Source: Liolophura sinensis (Eukaryota; Mollusca; Polyplacophora; Chitonida; Chitonidae). From it: a DNA stretch of 64,000 nucleotides. Position 1 is the stretch's first letter. Each line of letters begins with the position of its first letter. The stretch covers positions 10,070,163-10,134,162 of the forward strand of contig NC_088297.1 in the NCBI RefSeq assembly GCF_032854445.1. Direction: 5' to 3'. The notes under the pieces were generated by a model, which was not told the DNA's origin, made no database searches, and saw nothing but the letters and a program-made list of their open reading frames with translations. Shown here piece after piece: positions 35,121 to 46,744 of this stretch. A program made the translations under genes and the position numbers.

Positions 35121-35735
35121 TCTGAGAAAAGATTCCGAGACAGATGTTCTGCATAAACATTAATTCATCTTTCTGCATCTGATGTTCATTCATTTTGATT
35201 TCATTTTATTAATTTGGCATTATACATTGTACACAATTAACCGTTTGACAGCAATGCCATTTTTGTAAAGATTTTAACCAAAAAAATATACTTTTTTTTA
35301 TAAATTCTTTTGAAGTCAGATATTGAAACAATACCACAAAAAATGCTTGTGCAAATTAACATTACTTAATATGTACCACAATAATACATAATTTCACAAA
35401 AAAAGCAGAAATCCACAATGTTTGTATTATCTTCTTAGGGACTTCAAAGAATAACACCTGTGAAATACAGGCCACATTAATTTACAGGACGGCCAATTAC
35501 AATAATTAGTGGACAATAATGATTTCTTTCTCCCATCAACAAAAGTAAAACTTGCCGTGGTTACGTTTTCAAATAGCTAAAAGATGAGACGCACTCACAT
35601 TTACTCAACCTGATTATATTAAATCTATCTATTGACTCTAAGAATAATTCCTCAATTTATTCCATGTCATTATATGATCTACTAACATGCAAAATGTTTC
35701 ATTATTTTATTGGTTCATTAATTGTTATACATTGG
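35121..35735. other. AT-rich spacer
   Basis: No gene, element or array was seen. Confidence 0.6.
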
Positions 35736-36135
35736 TTCAGTCCCGAGACGAGGTACACGACACAACGCCTATAATTGTTCAACTGCATCTACGAACAACG
35801 ATGACAGCCGACTTGATAATCAAGACTTGTCCACCTGATTGACCACTGACTGACAGGCACACTTGCCCACTGGTAAGGAAGCCAGGTAAGGTGTGGTCAA
35901 ACAGCCGGAGGACAGAGAGACTGACGGTAATTTCAGGTGATCGTAGATTGTGAAATTACACGTGCTGTGCAAGGCACACTTCTCCCACTGTGAGGCAAGT
36001 TAACCTGAGATGGTGTTGCACGAGCAGACTGGACAAGATAGCCCCACTTTTCTGCCCCGGGGGCAAAGCATGCACCCACAGTGGCGTGTGCCAAGTCTTT
36101 GTGGTTGTCACAGTGTTAAGGGCCATCTTCAGGTA
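35736..36135. other. Mixed unique block with TGACCACTG and a near PBX-MEIS site
   Basis: TGACCACTG lies at 35840-35848 and overlaps TGACTGACAG at 35847-35856, one base from the PBX-MEIS consensus. TGGTCA recurs near 35898. No frame is open for long. Confidence 0.45.
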
Positions 36136-36183
36136 GTTAGGCCCATGGGGTATTGGGCTTGAGGGCGTAAGGAAGTAGGGGCA

Positions 36184-36199
36184 GGGGGGGGGGGGGGGG
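36184..36199 (+). repeat. G16 homopolymer
   Basis: Sixteen uninterrupted G follow an AGG-rich lead-in. The minus-strand frame through it (Pro-rich) is a translation of the run. Confidence 0.95.
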
Positions 36200-36499
36200 C
36201 ATCAATATCTTCGGCTTGCCAGGCAGAGCACAAAGAACTCTCTGGATGTTGCAATAATTAAAGAACAGGCTTAAAATTTGTAAACAGGGCTGACTTTCAT
36301 TTCCAATGTTTTCAAAAACTTGAATTAAAATTGAATATTTAAGATCGTAAGATGTTTTAAAGCTCATGTATAATGCGTATGGAAACGAGTTGGGTTTGTA
36401 GGCTGATAATGTTTCAGTTAACAATATTCTATATCTACAGGGCAGAGAAAACTACTAATTAAAAATGTAAATATGCTAATGAAAATGGTGTCACAGAAC
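36200..36499. other. AT-rich spacer
   Basis: No gene or repeat is recognised between the G16 run and the degenerate tandem array. Confidence 0.5.
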
Positions 36500-37105
36500 T
36501 TGACACAAAACTAACCATGACAGAGTGACCCTCATTATGGCGCTGCAGAATTTTACCTGTGACCAGAGACAATATAAAGCAATATTTACTATGCTGTCAC
36601 AACATGTTAAGAATGTTAACTAAAGATGCTTCAGCAATCACCACTAGAGTCTCATAAAACTTCACCTGCAACCAAAAACACCTTTGAAGCAATATTCACT
36701 GTGGTGCCACGGAACTATAGCCACAACTAAAGATGATTCAGCTATCACCACTAGAGTCTCATAAAACTTCACCTGCAATTAAAAACACCTTTGAAGCAAT
36801 ATTCACTGTGGTGCCACGGAACTATAGCCACAACTAAAGATGATTCAGCTATCACCACTAGAGTCTCATAAAACTTCCCCCGTAACCAAAAAGCAAAATC
36901 TAAAGTGGTGTTTTTACAGAACATCAGCCAAGTTCAGAGATACCTGTACTAAAGCAATCTCCACTATGGTGTTACAGAATTTTACCCTCAACCCAATATA
37001 CAAAGCAATTCACTTCATGCATGGGACTTCAAGGACCTTTACCCACAATCCAATACGCAGAAACACTCGACATTAAAGTTTTACAGAACTATACACACAA
37101 AACAA
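36500..37105. repeat. Degenerate ~53-bp repeat amplified as ~107-bp dimers
   Basis: Two near-identical units start at 36733 and 36839 (GATGATTCAGC) with a more diverged one at 36625. Each splits into two related ~53-bp halves, one with GCAATATTCACT and one with GCTATCACCACT. Degenerate halves continue on both sides, so an old 53-bp array contains a recent dimer expansion. Confidence 0.85.
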
Positions 37106-37126
37106 TACATCAAAGCAAAACTGGGT

Positions 37127-37275
37127 GGTATGTAAGAAGGTCTGCCAGCAACCTGTGGATGGTAGTTGGTTTCCGTTGGGATCTTGCCAAGATTCCTCCC
37201 ACCATAATGCCTGTCTCTGTCCTAGAAGCTTAAAACACCAATCAAATAAATAAATAAATAAATAAATCAATCAAT
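37127..37275 (+). mobile_element. SINE fragment with internal deletion
   Basis: The copy begins in the AAGGTCTGCCAGCAACCTG segment and ends in AAATAAATAAAT followed by (AATC)n. The usual segment before the tail (AAATATTCTTGAGTACGG in other copies) is missing or replaced. The tRNA-like head is absent. Confidence 0.85.
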
Positions 37276-37328
37276 CAATGCAAATCTTCACCAAAGACCC
37301 AACACTTTAAAAAATCTCCATCATAAAG

Positions 37329-38220
37329 CACACTGCCCAGCACACTCAATCACAAATGTATAGTATCACAAATATTCCACAGTGCCAGGCATGCTTAACA
37401 GTGGCCAGCAAGAGCTGTCACACAAATTTCCTTAGTGCCAAGCACACTTTATAGTGACCATACATTAGCTGTCAGACACTTTCTTAGTGCCAGGCACACT
37501 TAATAGTCATCGTCAGTGCGGTGACAAACAAATTTCCTCAGTGCCAGGCAAACTAAATAGTCACCATAAGTGAGCTAGCTGTTACACAAAGTTCCTCAGT
37601 GCCAGACACACTTAACAGTGATCAAAAGTGAGCAATCAGACAAACATCCTTAGTGCTAGACACACCTAACAGTGATCAAGCAAGAGCTTTCACACAAATT
37701 TCCTTAGTGCCAGGTACATTTCATTGTCGCTGTACATTAGCTGTCTCAAATTTCTTTAGTTCCAGGTACAATTAATAGTCATCATAAGTGTGGTGACAAA
37801 CCAATCTCCTTAGTGCTCACCACAAGTGAGCTGACACACAAATTTCCTTAATGCCAGGCACACTAAATAGTGACCGTGAGTGAGCTGTCACACACATTTC
37901 CTTAGTGCCAGGCGCACTTAACAGTCACCATAAGTGAGCTGCCACACACATTTCCTTAGTGCCAGGCACACTTAATAGTGATAAAGCAAGAGCTGTCACA
38001 CAAACTTTCTTAGTGCCTGGCACGCATAATAGTGATCAAAAGTGAGCAGTCACACAAATTTTCTTAGTGCCAGGCACACTTAATAGTGATAAAGCAAGAG
38101 CTGTCACACAAACTTTCTTAGTGCCTGGCACGCATAATAGTGATCAAAAGTGAGCAGTCACACAAATTTTCTTAGTGCCTGGCACACTTAACAGCGACAA
38201 TAAGTGAGCGGTCACACAAC
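37329..38220. repeat. 54-bp minisatellite, about 16 units, with 108-bp dimers
   Basis: Units contain TTCCTTAGTGCCAGGCACAC and AGTGAGCTGTCACACA. Near 37968 and 38076 a two-unit block (CTTTCTTAGTGCCTGGCACG then TTTTCTTAGTGCCAGGCACA) is repeated almost exactly at a 108-bp interval, a local higher-order repeat. Left-hand units are more diverged. Confidence 0.95.
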
Positions 38221-40545
38221 TATCACCTAACAAAAGCATCAACTGTGTCACAAGACCATGTTGATTTGATCGATAGTTTCCAATCATTTCTATGCAATGT
38301 TTAGATATACATATTTACTCAGTTTTCACTGATTTCAGGGAGGTAAATGATAAAAAAAAATGTTAAATTCACTAGAGAAAGACTCTGTTGAACAAAAATA
38401 GTTGTTCTTCTAGCTTAAGTTTTGTTTTTTCTTTTTCTTTTTATATGTCACACTTCTGTTGAGTTTCAGTTATAATTCTCTGCAAACGAATTGTACAAAT
38501 CAACGACAAATAATTAACAGTCCATTCCAAAGCAATGTCTCTTGGAATGCAGGGGCAAGAAATCAACAGTTGGAAAAAAAACTACACGGATCTAACAATT
38601 GCCAGAAGTCAATGGCAAAACACAAGCTGACAGACGTTGAATTCCTCCAGGCACGCCCTCCGATTTCCCTTCACCGATCTTCAGGATTCAGAAGACCTGC
38701 CTGTTAATCTGCACAAGCTCGATAAAACACAAACGCATAAATACCTTTAAATAATTAGTTAAATGTTTTATTAAAAAGCTGGATCAAAGCCTGAAGGGTT
38801 TGTTTGGTGATATGGGGTCGGGAGGGAGTGGTTGGGGGGGGGGGGGGTCTATACGGTTGGGTGGGACAAGACATGCGACTACAAAACAGGTGTTGGAGAG
38901 GAGACTGGTTTGAGAGGGAAAATTAAATAAAAGCACAAATTTCCATAACAAGGGCCATTGCTGAATTGTTCATGCATCAGTTAGCGGGGCAGTGGCACGT
39001 GTCCAAGGGCTGACCATTACGGGGGTATTGTTTGGGGCGCGTGGGCTCCCTGACAAAAACGCTGTGGGCAGGGCCCTGAAGGGTGATGGTTTGGGGCAAC
39101 CTTTATATTGATCAGTGCTATGATAGTCAGGATCTGCCTTTGAGAGTGCTCACACAGTGTCACTGGACAGATCCACCATCAGACAGATAGGCTGGTGGGG
39201 ACAGGTCTTTGTTAATTCCCCCACACAACAAATAATCAGTCCCCCCCCCCCCCTCCACCCTCAAATCCCTTCACTCCCTAAAATATCAAGCCTCTTTAAT
39301 TCCGTTCATTGTTCCAGGTTCAGCTTTTTGTCTCAACCCACTGAAGCAGAAGAATAATGACAGAGCTTGATATCCAAAACCATTCCTGTCACAAGATTTC
39401 CCAAAATAAAAACAAAACTGCGTTCAAGACAGGGCAGATTTTTCACCTGTCACGTCTGAGAAAATTTGCCCTTCCTAGTTTAATTCCCGATTTAAAGGTG
39501 ATTATGCAAATTTGAAGTGCTGCATTCACAAATAGATGAGAACTAATTAAAGAAAAACATGCCACTCACTCTTCTTCTGCTTAGATTTTCTCCAGAAATA
39601 AAACTCTGACAAAGATGGCCAACAGAGGCAAAAGTTTTTAATGAAAATGCTTGTTTGAAATATCTTGGATCGATTGAGTTACTATTTCAATAATTTCCCA
39701 TGACAAAGAAAAAGTGTCTTACTACAATCTCTATAGGATATAAAACCTGTTGTATGTTTTAAGCGAATGAACAAAAAATGCCGAAGATCACACCTTTAGT
39801 GAACCATTTTATTTCTCTAATTAGCCTGGCAAAATTTATAACGTGTAAAATGTCTCGGCATGATGGTAAAAAAGATTTCCACCTTAAGTGAAGTGATATC
39901 GCATCTGCTATAAAAGCAACTGCGCTGCTCCGGATTCAATCTCTTTTATCATTCTCGAGAGGCTTTTCAACATTGTAAAAAACGCGATCATATGTTTCCT
40001 CGAAAAAAAAAAAACCCAACAAAAAAGCCCTTAGTAATTGATTCACTTGTCACAGTGCCATTTAAAGCTTCATCGATGAGCCTGTTTCTTTCTGTTGTTT
40101 TTTTTTTTTTTTTTTTTCGCCAGCAGGCAAACATGTGTGATTTGTAATGTAACAGAAGAGGTGAATAAAAAAACACACACGCAGTCAGAGTATTGATCGC
40201 TGAAGAGATTACGTGGCGACTCTATCAAACTATTACGTGAGCGGAGATGGACATGACAGGCAATTGGAATGGGCTAACAATAAAGCTTGGCGGCAAACTG
40301 CCAGTCAACCACTTATTTGCCATATCCGAGCAGCATTTTTTGCCAAAGCCTCATGCTCAATACCGCAATTCTTCCACTTTATTGCACATTTGGAGCGAGC
40401 ACGGCAGAAAAAAAAACAAAAAACAAAGGAGTAGAATTGCTTTAATCACATTTTGTCGCAAGTGAGCTGTCTGATCTTGACGTAACAAAGTCCTTGGAGA
40501 TTTGAGAGAATGCTTAGGCTTCTTGCTGTTAAGGTGCCTGAATAA
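38221..40545. other. Spacer with homopolymers and a mixed patch
   Basis: No gene is recognised. The patch at 38800-39260 has G14 (38834-38847) and C13 (39241-39253) runs and a TGACCA word near 39011. A and T runs lie near 40001-40015 and 40098-40118. Short frames near 38459-38707 and 40213-40465 are unremarkable. Confidence 0.5.
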
Positions 40546-40840
40546 AAGTGTATCAGAATTTCCTTTGTCGGCAGATTAAGATATGCTTAACGTTAGACAC
40601 CCAACGATTAATTATCCCATCAGGACAGATCTCAGATTTTGCGCTAAAGCCTCCCACCCAAAAAATAAAAAAAGGCTTTGATATTGATCTGGGGTTTGTA
40701 TCAAAATATCGGCTGTCTGCAAATTAAGATACACTTAACTGGAGAAGCCAGCAGTTAATTACCCACTTAAAATGATTCTCAAATATGGAGTGCTGAAGGG
40801 AAAAAAAAAACCCCGTCTGATGCTGATCTGTGGAGAGAAT
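40546..40840. promoter_or_regulatory. Ancient tandem duplication with TTAATTA cores
   Basis: Two ~150-bp units (about 40546-40698 and 40699-40840) share a colinear series of words: TGTATCA(A/G)AAT, GCA(A/G)ATTAAGATA, CTTAAC, TTAATTA, CCCA, a CTCA(A/G)AT word and TGATCTG. Between the words they have diverged. The TTAATTA cores and their flanks are kept better, a pattern expected of a duplicated homeodomain-bound element. Function is inference. Confidence 0.5.
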
Positions 40841-41370
40841 CGACCTATAAGGTTAAAGGTCTGACAAAACACTTTGTTAATGACACCTCTCATATTGGTG
40901 TTTTCCCCCCAACTATTGTCGCGAACAATCACTAATATCTCTAATTTCAACACCAGTTTTTTTTGTATTCAATTGCTCTAGAGCAAAGGCCAAGCACTCG
41001 ATAAAAAAAAGCATGGATCTCTGTGGGCAGGGGGGTGCAGGCCTTTAATCAGGGGGTGAGAGAGGGGGTAAGGGGCTCAGAGCCAACCCGCCTCTTTGTA
41101 CCAGGAAATGTCAAACCTGTCACCTTTGACCTCTGGGTTAGCTGACCCAACAGTAAGGCACACGTTCACCACACTTAGCGATCAGATAAAAACGTGATGG
41201 TGGGGTACAAGAGCTATTCAATATATTTAACAGAGAATATTACGCTGATCTGTTTTCCTGAACCCACCAGCTAGCACACTGCAAAGCAGGAGTCTGCCGG
41301 TAAGCTGTGCTTAACACACAGGCCAGGCAGCCAGGCAGCATGGCAGGCAGGATGGCAGTATAAACCAGCC
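40841..41370. other. Mixed unique block with DR1 site
   Basis: Contents are G-rich runs at 41030-41075, a near-consensus DR1 at 41120-41132, and GGCAGGCAG-type short repeats at 41320-41356. No gene is recognised. Confidence 0.45.
41120..41132 (-). promoter_or_regulatory. Near-consensus DR1 nuclear receptor site
   Basis: The minus strand reads AGGTCAAAGGTGA, differing from the ideal AGGTCAAAGGTCA at one base. A further half-site GGGTCA on the minus strand lies at 41143-41148. HNF4/RXR-type receptors recognise this class. Confidence 0.4.
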
Positions 41371-41852
41371 GATAAAGAACCCCTTTAAGAATCCATTTTA
41401 ACGTGGAATATTCTGTTTTATGTTTAGGGTTAAACAGGGGATTTAAGCATACACTTGTACTACTAAATGTTTCACAACAATACTTTCCATATCATAAAAA
41501 AAATTTTTAAAAATTTTAAAAAATTAAAAATTAAATTAAAAAATTTTAATAAAAAAAATCTAGTTAGGCATGCAAAGAATCAATCATTCTCACCATACTA
41601 CGATATAAAAGTTACAAAAGTACTTCCAAAAAAAAAAACCTCAGAAAAAAGCCAACAGTTAAGTTACGTCTTAAAACTTTATATATGTAAATATGTATAT
41701 TGATTCTATAAAAATACAGAAGTTTATATATTCCATGACTTTCCATTTTAGAGGGCCCCTTTAAGAAATCCACTTCGCAGATCATAAAACACGATGTATC
41801 GGTATAACACAGAAATAAGAGGTCCATCAACAGAAAGAACTGGGCAGACCAA
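41371..41852. other. AT-rich spacer
   Basis: A/T-only low-complexity DNA covers about 41495-41555. No gene is recognised. Confidence 0.65.
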
Positions 41853-41863
41853 AGCAGATAGGA

Positions 41864-42123
41864 TTTTATTTATTTATTTGATTGGTGTTTTACGCCGTAC
41901 TCAAGAATATTTCACTTATACGACGGCGACCAGCATTATGGTGGGTGGAAACCGGGCAGAGCCCGGGGGAAACCCACGACCATCTGCAGGTTGCTGGAAG
42001 ACCTTCCCACGTACGGCCGGAGAGGAAGCCAGCATGAGCTGGACTTGAACTCACAGTGACCGCATTGGTGAGAGGCTTCTGGGTCATTGCGCTGCGCTAA
42101 CGAATTGAGCCACGGAGGCCCCC
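41864..42123 (-). mobile_element. Full-length tRNA-headed SINE with perfect target duplication
   Basis: AGCAGATAGGA flanks the copy exactly at 41853-41863 and 42124-42134. On the minus strand it runs from GGGGGCCTCCGTGGCTCAAT through an A-box-like segment (42095-42113) and a B-box-like GTTCAAGTCC (42041-42050) to AAATAAATAAAA. The pol III promoter pair and tail define a tRNA-derived SINE. It is the best reference copy in the window. Confidence 0.97.
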
Positions 42124-42134
42124 AGCAGATAGGA

Positions 42135-42700
42135 CAAATGCCCCGTAACACAGCGGTCCCAAACCTAAAACTGCAATCTGACATTAAGATCATCAGTATT
42201 CAAAAATACATGTAATTCATATATTTGCATAACGTAATGAAAACTGTTTTGGTTTTATAAAATACGCTTAAATTTACATGTGTATAACATGAATAAAAAG
42301 GTGAATTCATTGAAGAAAAAAATCTCAGACTTTAATCACACTGAGTGATTTAAAAAGCATTTTGATAGAAATGGTCATGTTTTACATTTATTAGCAACTA
42401 CTGTACAACAAACTAAATATAAAAAGAAAAGAAATTTATTTGGCCTTTTTAAAAGGCATGTTCATGCAATAAAGTATAAATCACAAGGCGTGGTGATTAT
42501 TTCTATTTTATTTTTCAGCAATTTGCAGAAATGCCGCCCCTTTCTCTTAGCAGTTAATCAAGGAATAAAATTTCAGTCAAATCAAATTTAAAATTTTATG
42601 CCAAATTTCCACAGACACCATGTTTTAAAAATCTAATTATTTTCTGGGGCATGCCTAGTAAATTAGCACCATCCTGAGCTATTTAATTTATTTCTCTCAC
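42135..42700. other. AT-rich spacer
   Basis: No gene or array was seen. Confidence 0.6.
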
Positions 42701-43765
42701 CAGACTAGTTTTATTTGGTGTTTCCATGGTAAAGTCAACATCTGTCAGCTCGTGAGTTGTGGGCATCAGACAGACTTGCAGGTCACTGAGTCAGCAACTC
42801 TTAACAGTCACCCAACCGACCCACCTTCTACCCCATTACATAACGCTCAAGACAAACCCCCAGGGGGTTCAGTTACCCTTTTGTACCCATTAACCTCTTT
42901 TTTTCATTGATCCGGGGATTTTTTCCTCGCAACCGTTTTTGTCCTCATTGTTCTGCCATAACTGGGCAGCTTACGGGTTGTGTCAAAAAAGAAGACTCGG
43001 TGCATGACCGGAGACAAAAGCCTAGCTCCGGCGAGCCTAAGCTATATTGAGGCCCACACAACCAGCCGTAGAGGAGTCTTCACTTATTACGGTCACAATG
43101 CGGTCGGACACAATAGACGGAGCGTCGAGAGCACGTGTGCGGGACATAGTCCAGACCGTCCAGCCCAGGCTCAACAGACACCAGACTCTATACAGCCACA
43201 CGGTCTCGTCAAAAACACAAGCTATGCGAACGGGCCACCTAAACACTGGCCATCGGGACAAAACGCCGTCTGCCTTACCACAATATCGGCTTCCGATAAA
43301 AAGTCTAGATCCACCATCATTAGGAAATTAGTCTGGCAGGCTGGCGGTCAGTCTATGTCCAAACACGAAAGCGAGCGGTCAATGGGGCCATTACCTGCTC
43401 TGTTTTAGTGCTTACTAATTCGCCCATCACAAGTTAATCCAAAACTGAAGAGCTCTCTTCCTGGGTATCCGGCTTTCTTACACGCGGTCGTTTATTTAGT
43501 GATTGGGGACATACGAGACAGGAGAAAACACCACCAACACTGCACGGAATACCGCGGCTTTCCCCCCAAATCTTTCGGAAAACACGCTTTGCTTTTTACA
43601 TTTCTCATACATCGCAATTCACAAAGTATTTATTTTTGTGAACTGTACGCGGACAGTCTCACCAGATCATGCAATATTCAAGATGATTTATTTTGAGCCG
43701 GAGGCATCAAATGACATACTAAGTCCGACCACCATGACTTTTATTCCGACCAAGGGGCAAATAGA
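42701..43765. other. CpG-rich unique block, candidate promoter or conserved element
   Basis: CpG density is high at 43020-43300 and again at 43460-43580, with almost no simple repeats. Several frames are open on both strands over the same DNA, as expected when composition lowers stop-codon frequency. An unmethylated CpG-rich promoter is one reading; no TATA-like core was evident. Confidence 0.4.
42980..43408 (+). other. Unassigned 142-codon open frame in CpG-rich DNA
   Basis: The frame is basic and rich in Ser, Thr and Arg, with no domain I recognise. Overlapping frames on both strands are open too, which weakens the coding case. Confidence 0.12.
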
Positions 43766-44100
43766 TTAAGAACAGTAAAAAAATAATCTTGGTTAATACA
43801 ATGTATCTGCTATGTACATAGAAACACTCATATTTACTCACTCATATACTGGACTTTAACTTTTATCTTGGAATGAATCCTGTCAATAAAAACTATAAAG
43901 TAGGTATAACTCTATACTGAAAGTGCACCTTTAAAATCACAGTAGCAACAACAGAAACAGCAGAAATCCTCCAAAGTTGAATATACTTACTTGTACACAC
44001 ATTAATATCAAATAGCCTTTTTGCATTATTTTATGGGAAACATTTTTGCTTGACCATTATGTTAACATAGTCTTTTTTTTTTTTTGCTTGTTTTTGGGGT
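43766..44100. other. AT-rich spacer
   Basis: A T run lies near 44071-44085. Nothing gene-like was seen. Confidence 0.6.
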
Positions 44101-44169
44101 GCCTTTCATGGCAACTTTGATGGGCCTTTCATGGCAACCTTTTAGGGCCTCCCATGGCAACCTTTAATT
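44101..44169. repeat. 23-bp tandem repeat, 3 units, each with ATGGCAAC
   Basis: Units begin at 44101, 44124 and 44147 with GCCT and each contains CATGGCAAC. That word is the right half of the palindromic RFX X-box GTTGCCATGGCAAC. Confidence 0.85.
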
Positions 44170-44204
44170 TGGTCAAAGGTTATGGGTATGAAATTTGTCA
44201 TGTA

Positions 44205-44330
44205 TTCTCAATGAACATAAATGTCGTCCATGACTAACTTGCCCATTTTTTTCTGATTCTGAGAGCACTATTGATTTTAGAAAGGTGTTTTGAGGTTTGC
44301 TTGGAACATGAAAAGTATCAGCACCTAAAA
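44205..44330 (+). mobile_element. Family D fragment
   Basis: CCATGACTAACTTGCCC, CTGATTCTGAGAG and GTTTTGAGGTTTGCTTGGAA appear in the same order and spacing as at 33425-33510. The downstream part is lost. Confidence 0.8.
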
Positions 44331-44370
44331 TACGAATACACAATAGGGCAGAAATAATTTAACTGGTCAT

Positions 44371-44413
44371 AATCAATCAATCAATCAATCAATCATTCAT
44401 TCACTCATTCACA
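44371..44413. repeat. (AATC)n/(ATTC)n microsatellite
   Basis: An AATC tetranucleotide run grades into CATT/CACT repeats. Confidence 0.9.
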
Positions 44414-44611
44414 TCTCACAGAATATACATGTACATCCATGGGAAAAATAAGTCATAGCAAATAAAAGCATTGTAACTAATGATCATAGAGAAAAATGCT
44501 AGGAAAGCAAATACCCTGAAATTGTTTGGCACGTAAATGTAGTTATTTGAGATTCTAAATTAGTACTTAAAATGGATCTTTCTTTTCAGTTCAAATTTTC
44601 ATTGTAATAGA

Positions 44612-44845
44612 GCATGCTTTTCATCAGATGACGAAATGAACACGCCTTTCATCATATGACAATATGAACACACTTTTCATCAGATGACAAAATGACCATG
44701 CCTTTCATCAGATGACAAAATGAACATGCCTTAAATCGCATGACAAAATACACACGTCTTTCATCATAACAAAATGAACATGCCTTAAATCGCATGACAA
44801 AATGAACATCTTTCATCGTATGACAAAACAAACATGCCTTTCACC
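44612..44845. repeat. 28-bp minisatellite, about 8-9 units
   Basis: Units contain CATGCCTTTCATCAGATGAC followed by AAAATGAA. A variant with CCTTAAATCGCATGAC alternates in the right half. It is the first of the dense series of arrays that fills the right third of the window. Confidence 0.9.
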
Positions 44846-45837
44846 CATTTTCACCAAACGGTTTGGAGAGTCAAGACAAGCTGCAATGGCATTAAATGCC
44901 AACCACTTTCATGTTAGCAGCCCAGCCATGGACAATCACAGGGAATTATTCACTGCATAATATTGTATCACAATGTATAAAATAATAATGCTTCCATAAC
45001 ATGCAAAAATATGTCACATGGCTGTTCTGTCTGCTGAATCAATGAGACCAGACTTGACACTCCACCCAGAGACAGTACATACACACTGACACTGGGTCCG
45101 CCTGCATTTGGCCAACTAAGGTTATGTGTACCAGATACCAAGATTTTGAAGTCTTAACCTCTATCAAGGTTGGGTTTTAGTTCAAGTAATGCGAAATCAC
45201 ACTTCTCGATATGAATTTTCTTCAAAATGATAGGACGGACATGTGAACATGAGTTTCTTCAAAATGATAGGACGGACGTGTGAACACGAGTCTATCTGAT
45301 AACCTGCGAGCCATGCTCTAACGTGTGGTTTTGCCTTTATACATGACTGATACACCAACCAATGCTTTAACTTGCAACGAATAGTCCGATTTCTGGACCA
45401 CCAAATACAGAGTGGCAAAATGCTCTTGGCGTTTTAAGTACATGCGTAGACAATACAGTGCTGACCATGCGATGTGACTTGGCACAGTAGCCTATTATCA
45501 ATCCGAGGAGATATAACAAAACCATACCTAACATCCAGATATACTAACTATGTACTCTCCTGCATCGTACTGGTTGACCGGAAGGAAAGATGGAGTATGA
45601 TTTATTAAACACAACAGATATTTCCCCAGAACACCATCACAGAAGACCCCCTTTAGTACCAAATACGTCCTGCCATCAGCGTGACAGTTTCGTCACCCAT
45701 GATGACCCATGTCCTTACACTGGACTCGTGAACGTGTCTGTTTGATTAGAACTGTTTTATGCGCGACCGTGCATACCCATGAATATCCGAGTGACACGGC
45801 TGTATCTCCTTGTTCATATATAGATGGAAGAAGAGGG
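44846..45837. other. Unique spacer with a 37-bp duplication
   Basis: A 37-bp unit beginning TTTCTTCAAAATGATAGGAC is repeated at 45217 and 45254. The rest shows no gene or array. TGACCA occurs near 45463. Confidence 0.55.
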
Positions 45838-46712
45838 ATAGAACCTGGAGAAAAATGGAAAGTCTGGAGACAAAATGGACAGATTCTGGAGTCTGGAGGT
45901 AAAGTGATACATCCACCAGGTAAGCAGACAGAGCCTGGAGGAAAATGGACAGAAACGTAGGGGGAAATGAAGAGAGCCTGGACGAAAAAAAAATGGACAG
46001 AGCCTGGAGGAAAAGAGACAGAGCCTAGAAGAAAATGGACAGAAGCTGGGGAGAAACGGATAGAGCATGAAAGAAAAGAGGTATATACAGTAGGTAAATG
46101 GATGAAACCTAAAGGAAAGTATTCAGAGCCTGGAGGAAAGTAGACAGAGCCTGGAGAAAAGTGGACAGGGCCTGGAGAAAAGTGAACAGAGCCTGGAGAA
46201 AAGTGGACAGGGCCTGGAGAAAAGTGGACAGAGCCTGGAGAAAAGTGGACAGAGCCTGGAGAAAAGTGGACAGGGCCTGGAGAAAAGTGGACAGAGCCTG
46301 GAGAAAAGTGGAAAGAGCCTGGAGAAAAGTGGACAGGGCCTGGAGAAAAGTGGACAGAGCCTGGAGAAAAGTGGACAGAGCCTGGAGAAAAGTGGACAGG
46401 GCCTGGAGAAAAGTGGACAGGGCCTGGAGAAAAGTGGACAGAGCCTGGAGAAAAGTGAACAAAGTTATGAACAGAACTTCAATGGAAACAGACAGAGCAT
46501 AGAAAAAGGGACAAAACCTGAAGGGAAACAGTTTGAGTCCAGAGGGAGAGGATTCAGGGCTTGAAGGAAAACCGACACAACCAGGAGGAAAATGGACAGA
46601 GTCTGAGTGGAGATAGACAGAGTCTGAAGGGAAACAGACAGAACCTGATGAAAAACAGACAAAGCCTAGATAAAAACAGAGCCTGGAGGAAAAGGGACAG
46701 AGCCTAGAGGAA
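45838..46712. repeat. 21-bp minisatellite with homogeneous core
   Basis: The unit is GAGCCTGGAGAAAAGTGGACA, broken here as GAGCCTGGAG then AAAAGTGGACA. About 16 near-identical units fill 46120-46458 and diverged units extend on both sides. The length is a multiple of three, so the plus strand reads as the heptapeptide DRAWRKV and the minus strand as STFLQAL, giving long frames (46161-46502 plus, 46109-46804 minus). No start context, intron or known protein supports translation. Confidence 0.95.
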
Positions 46713-46744
46713 AACAATAACACTGACAACATGATTTCTCTCAC

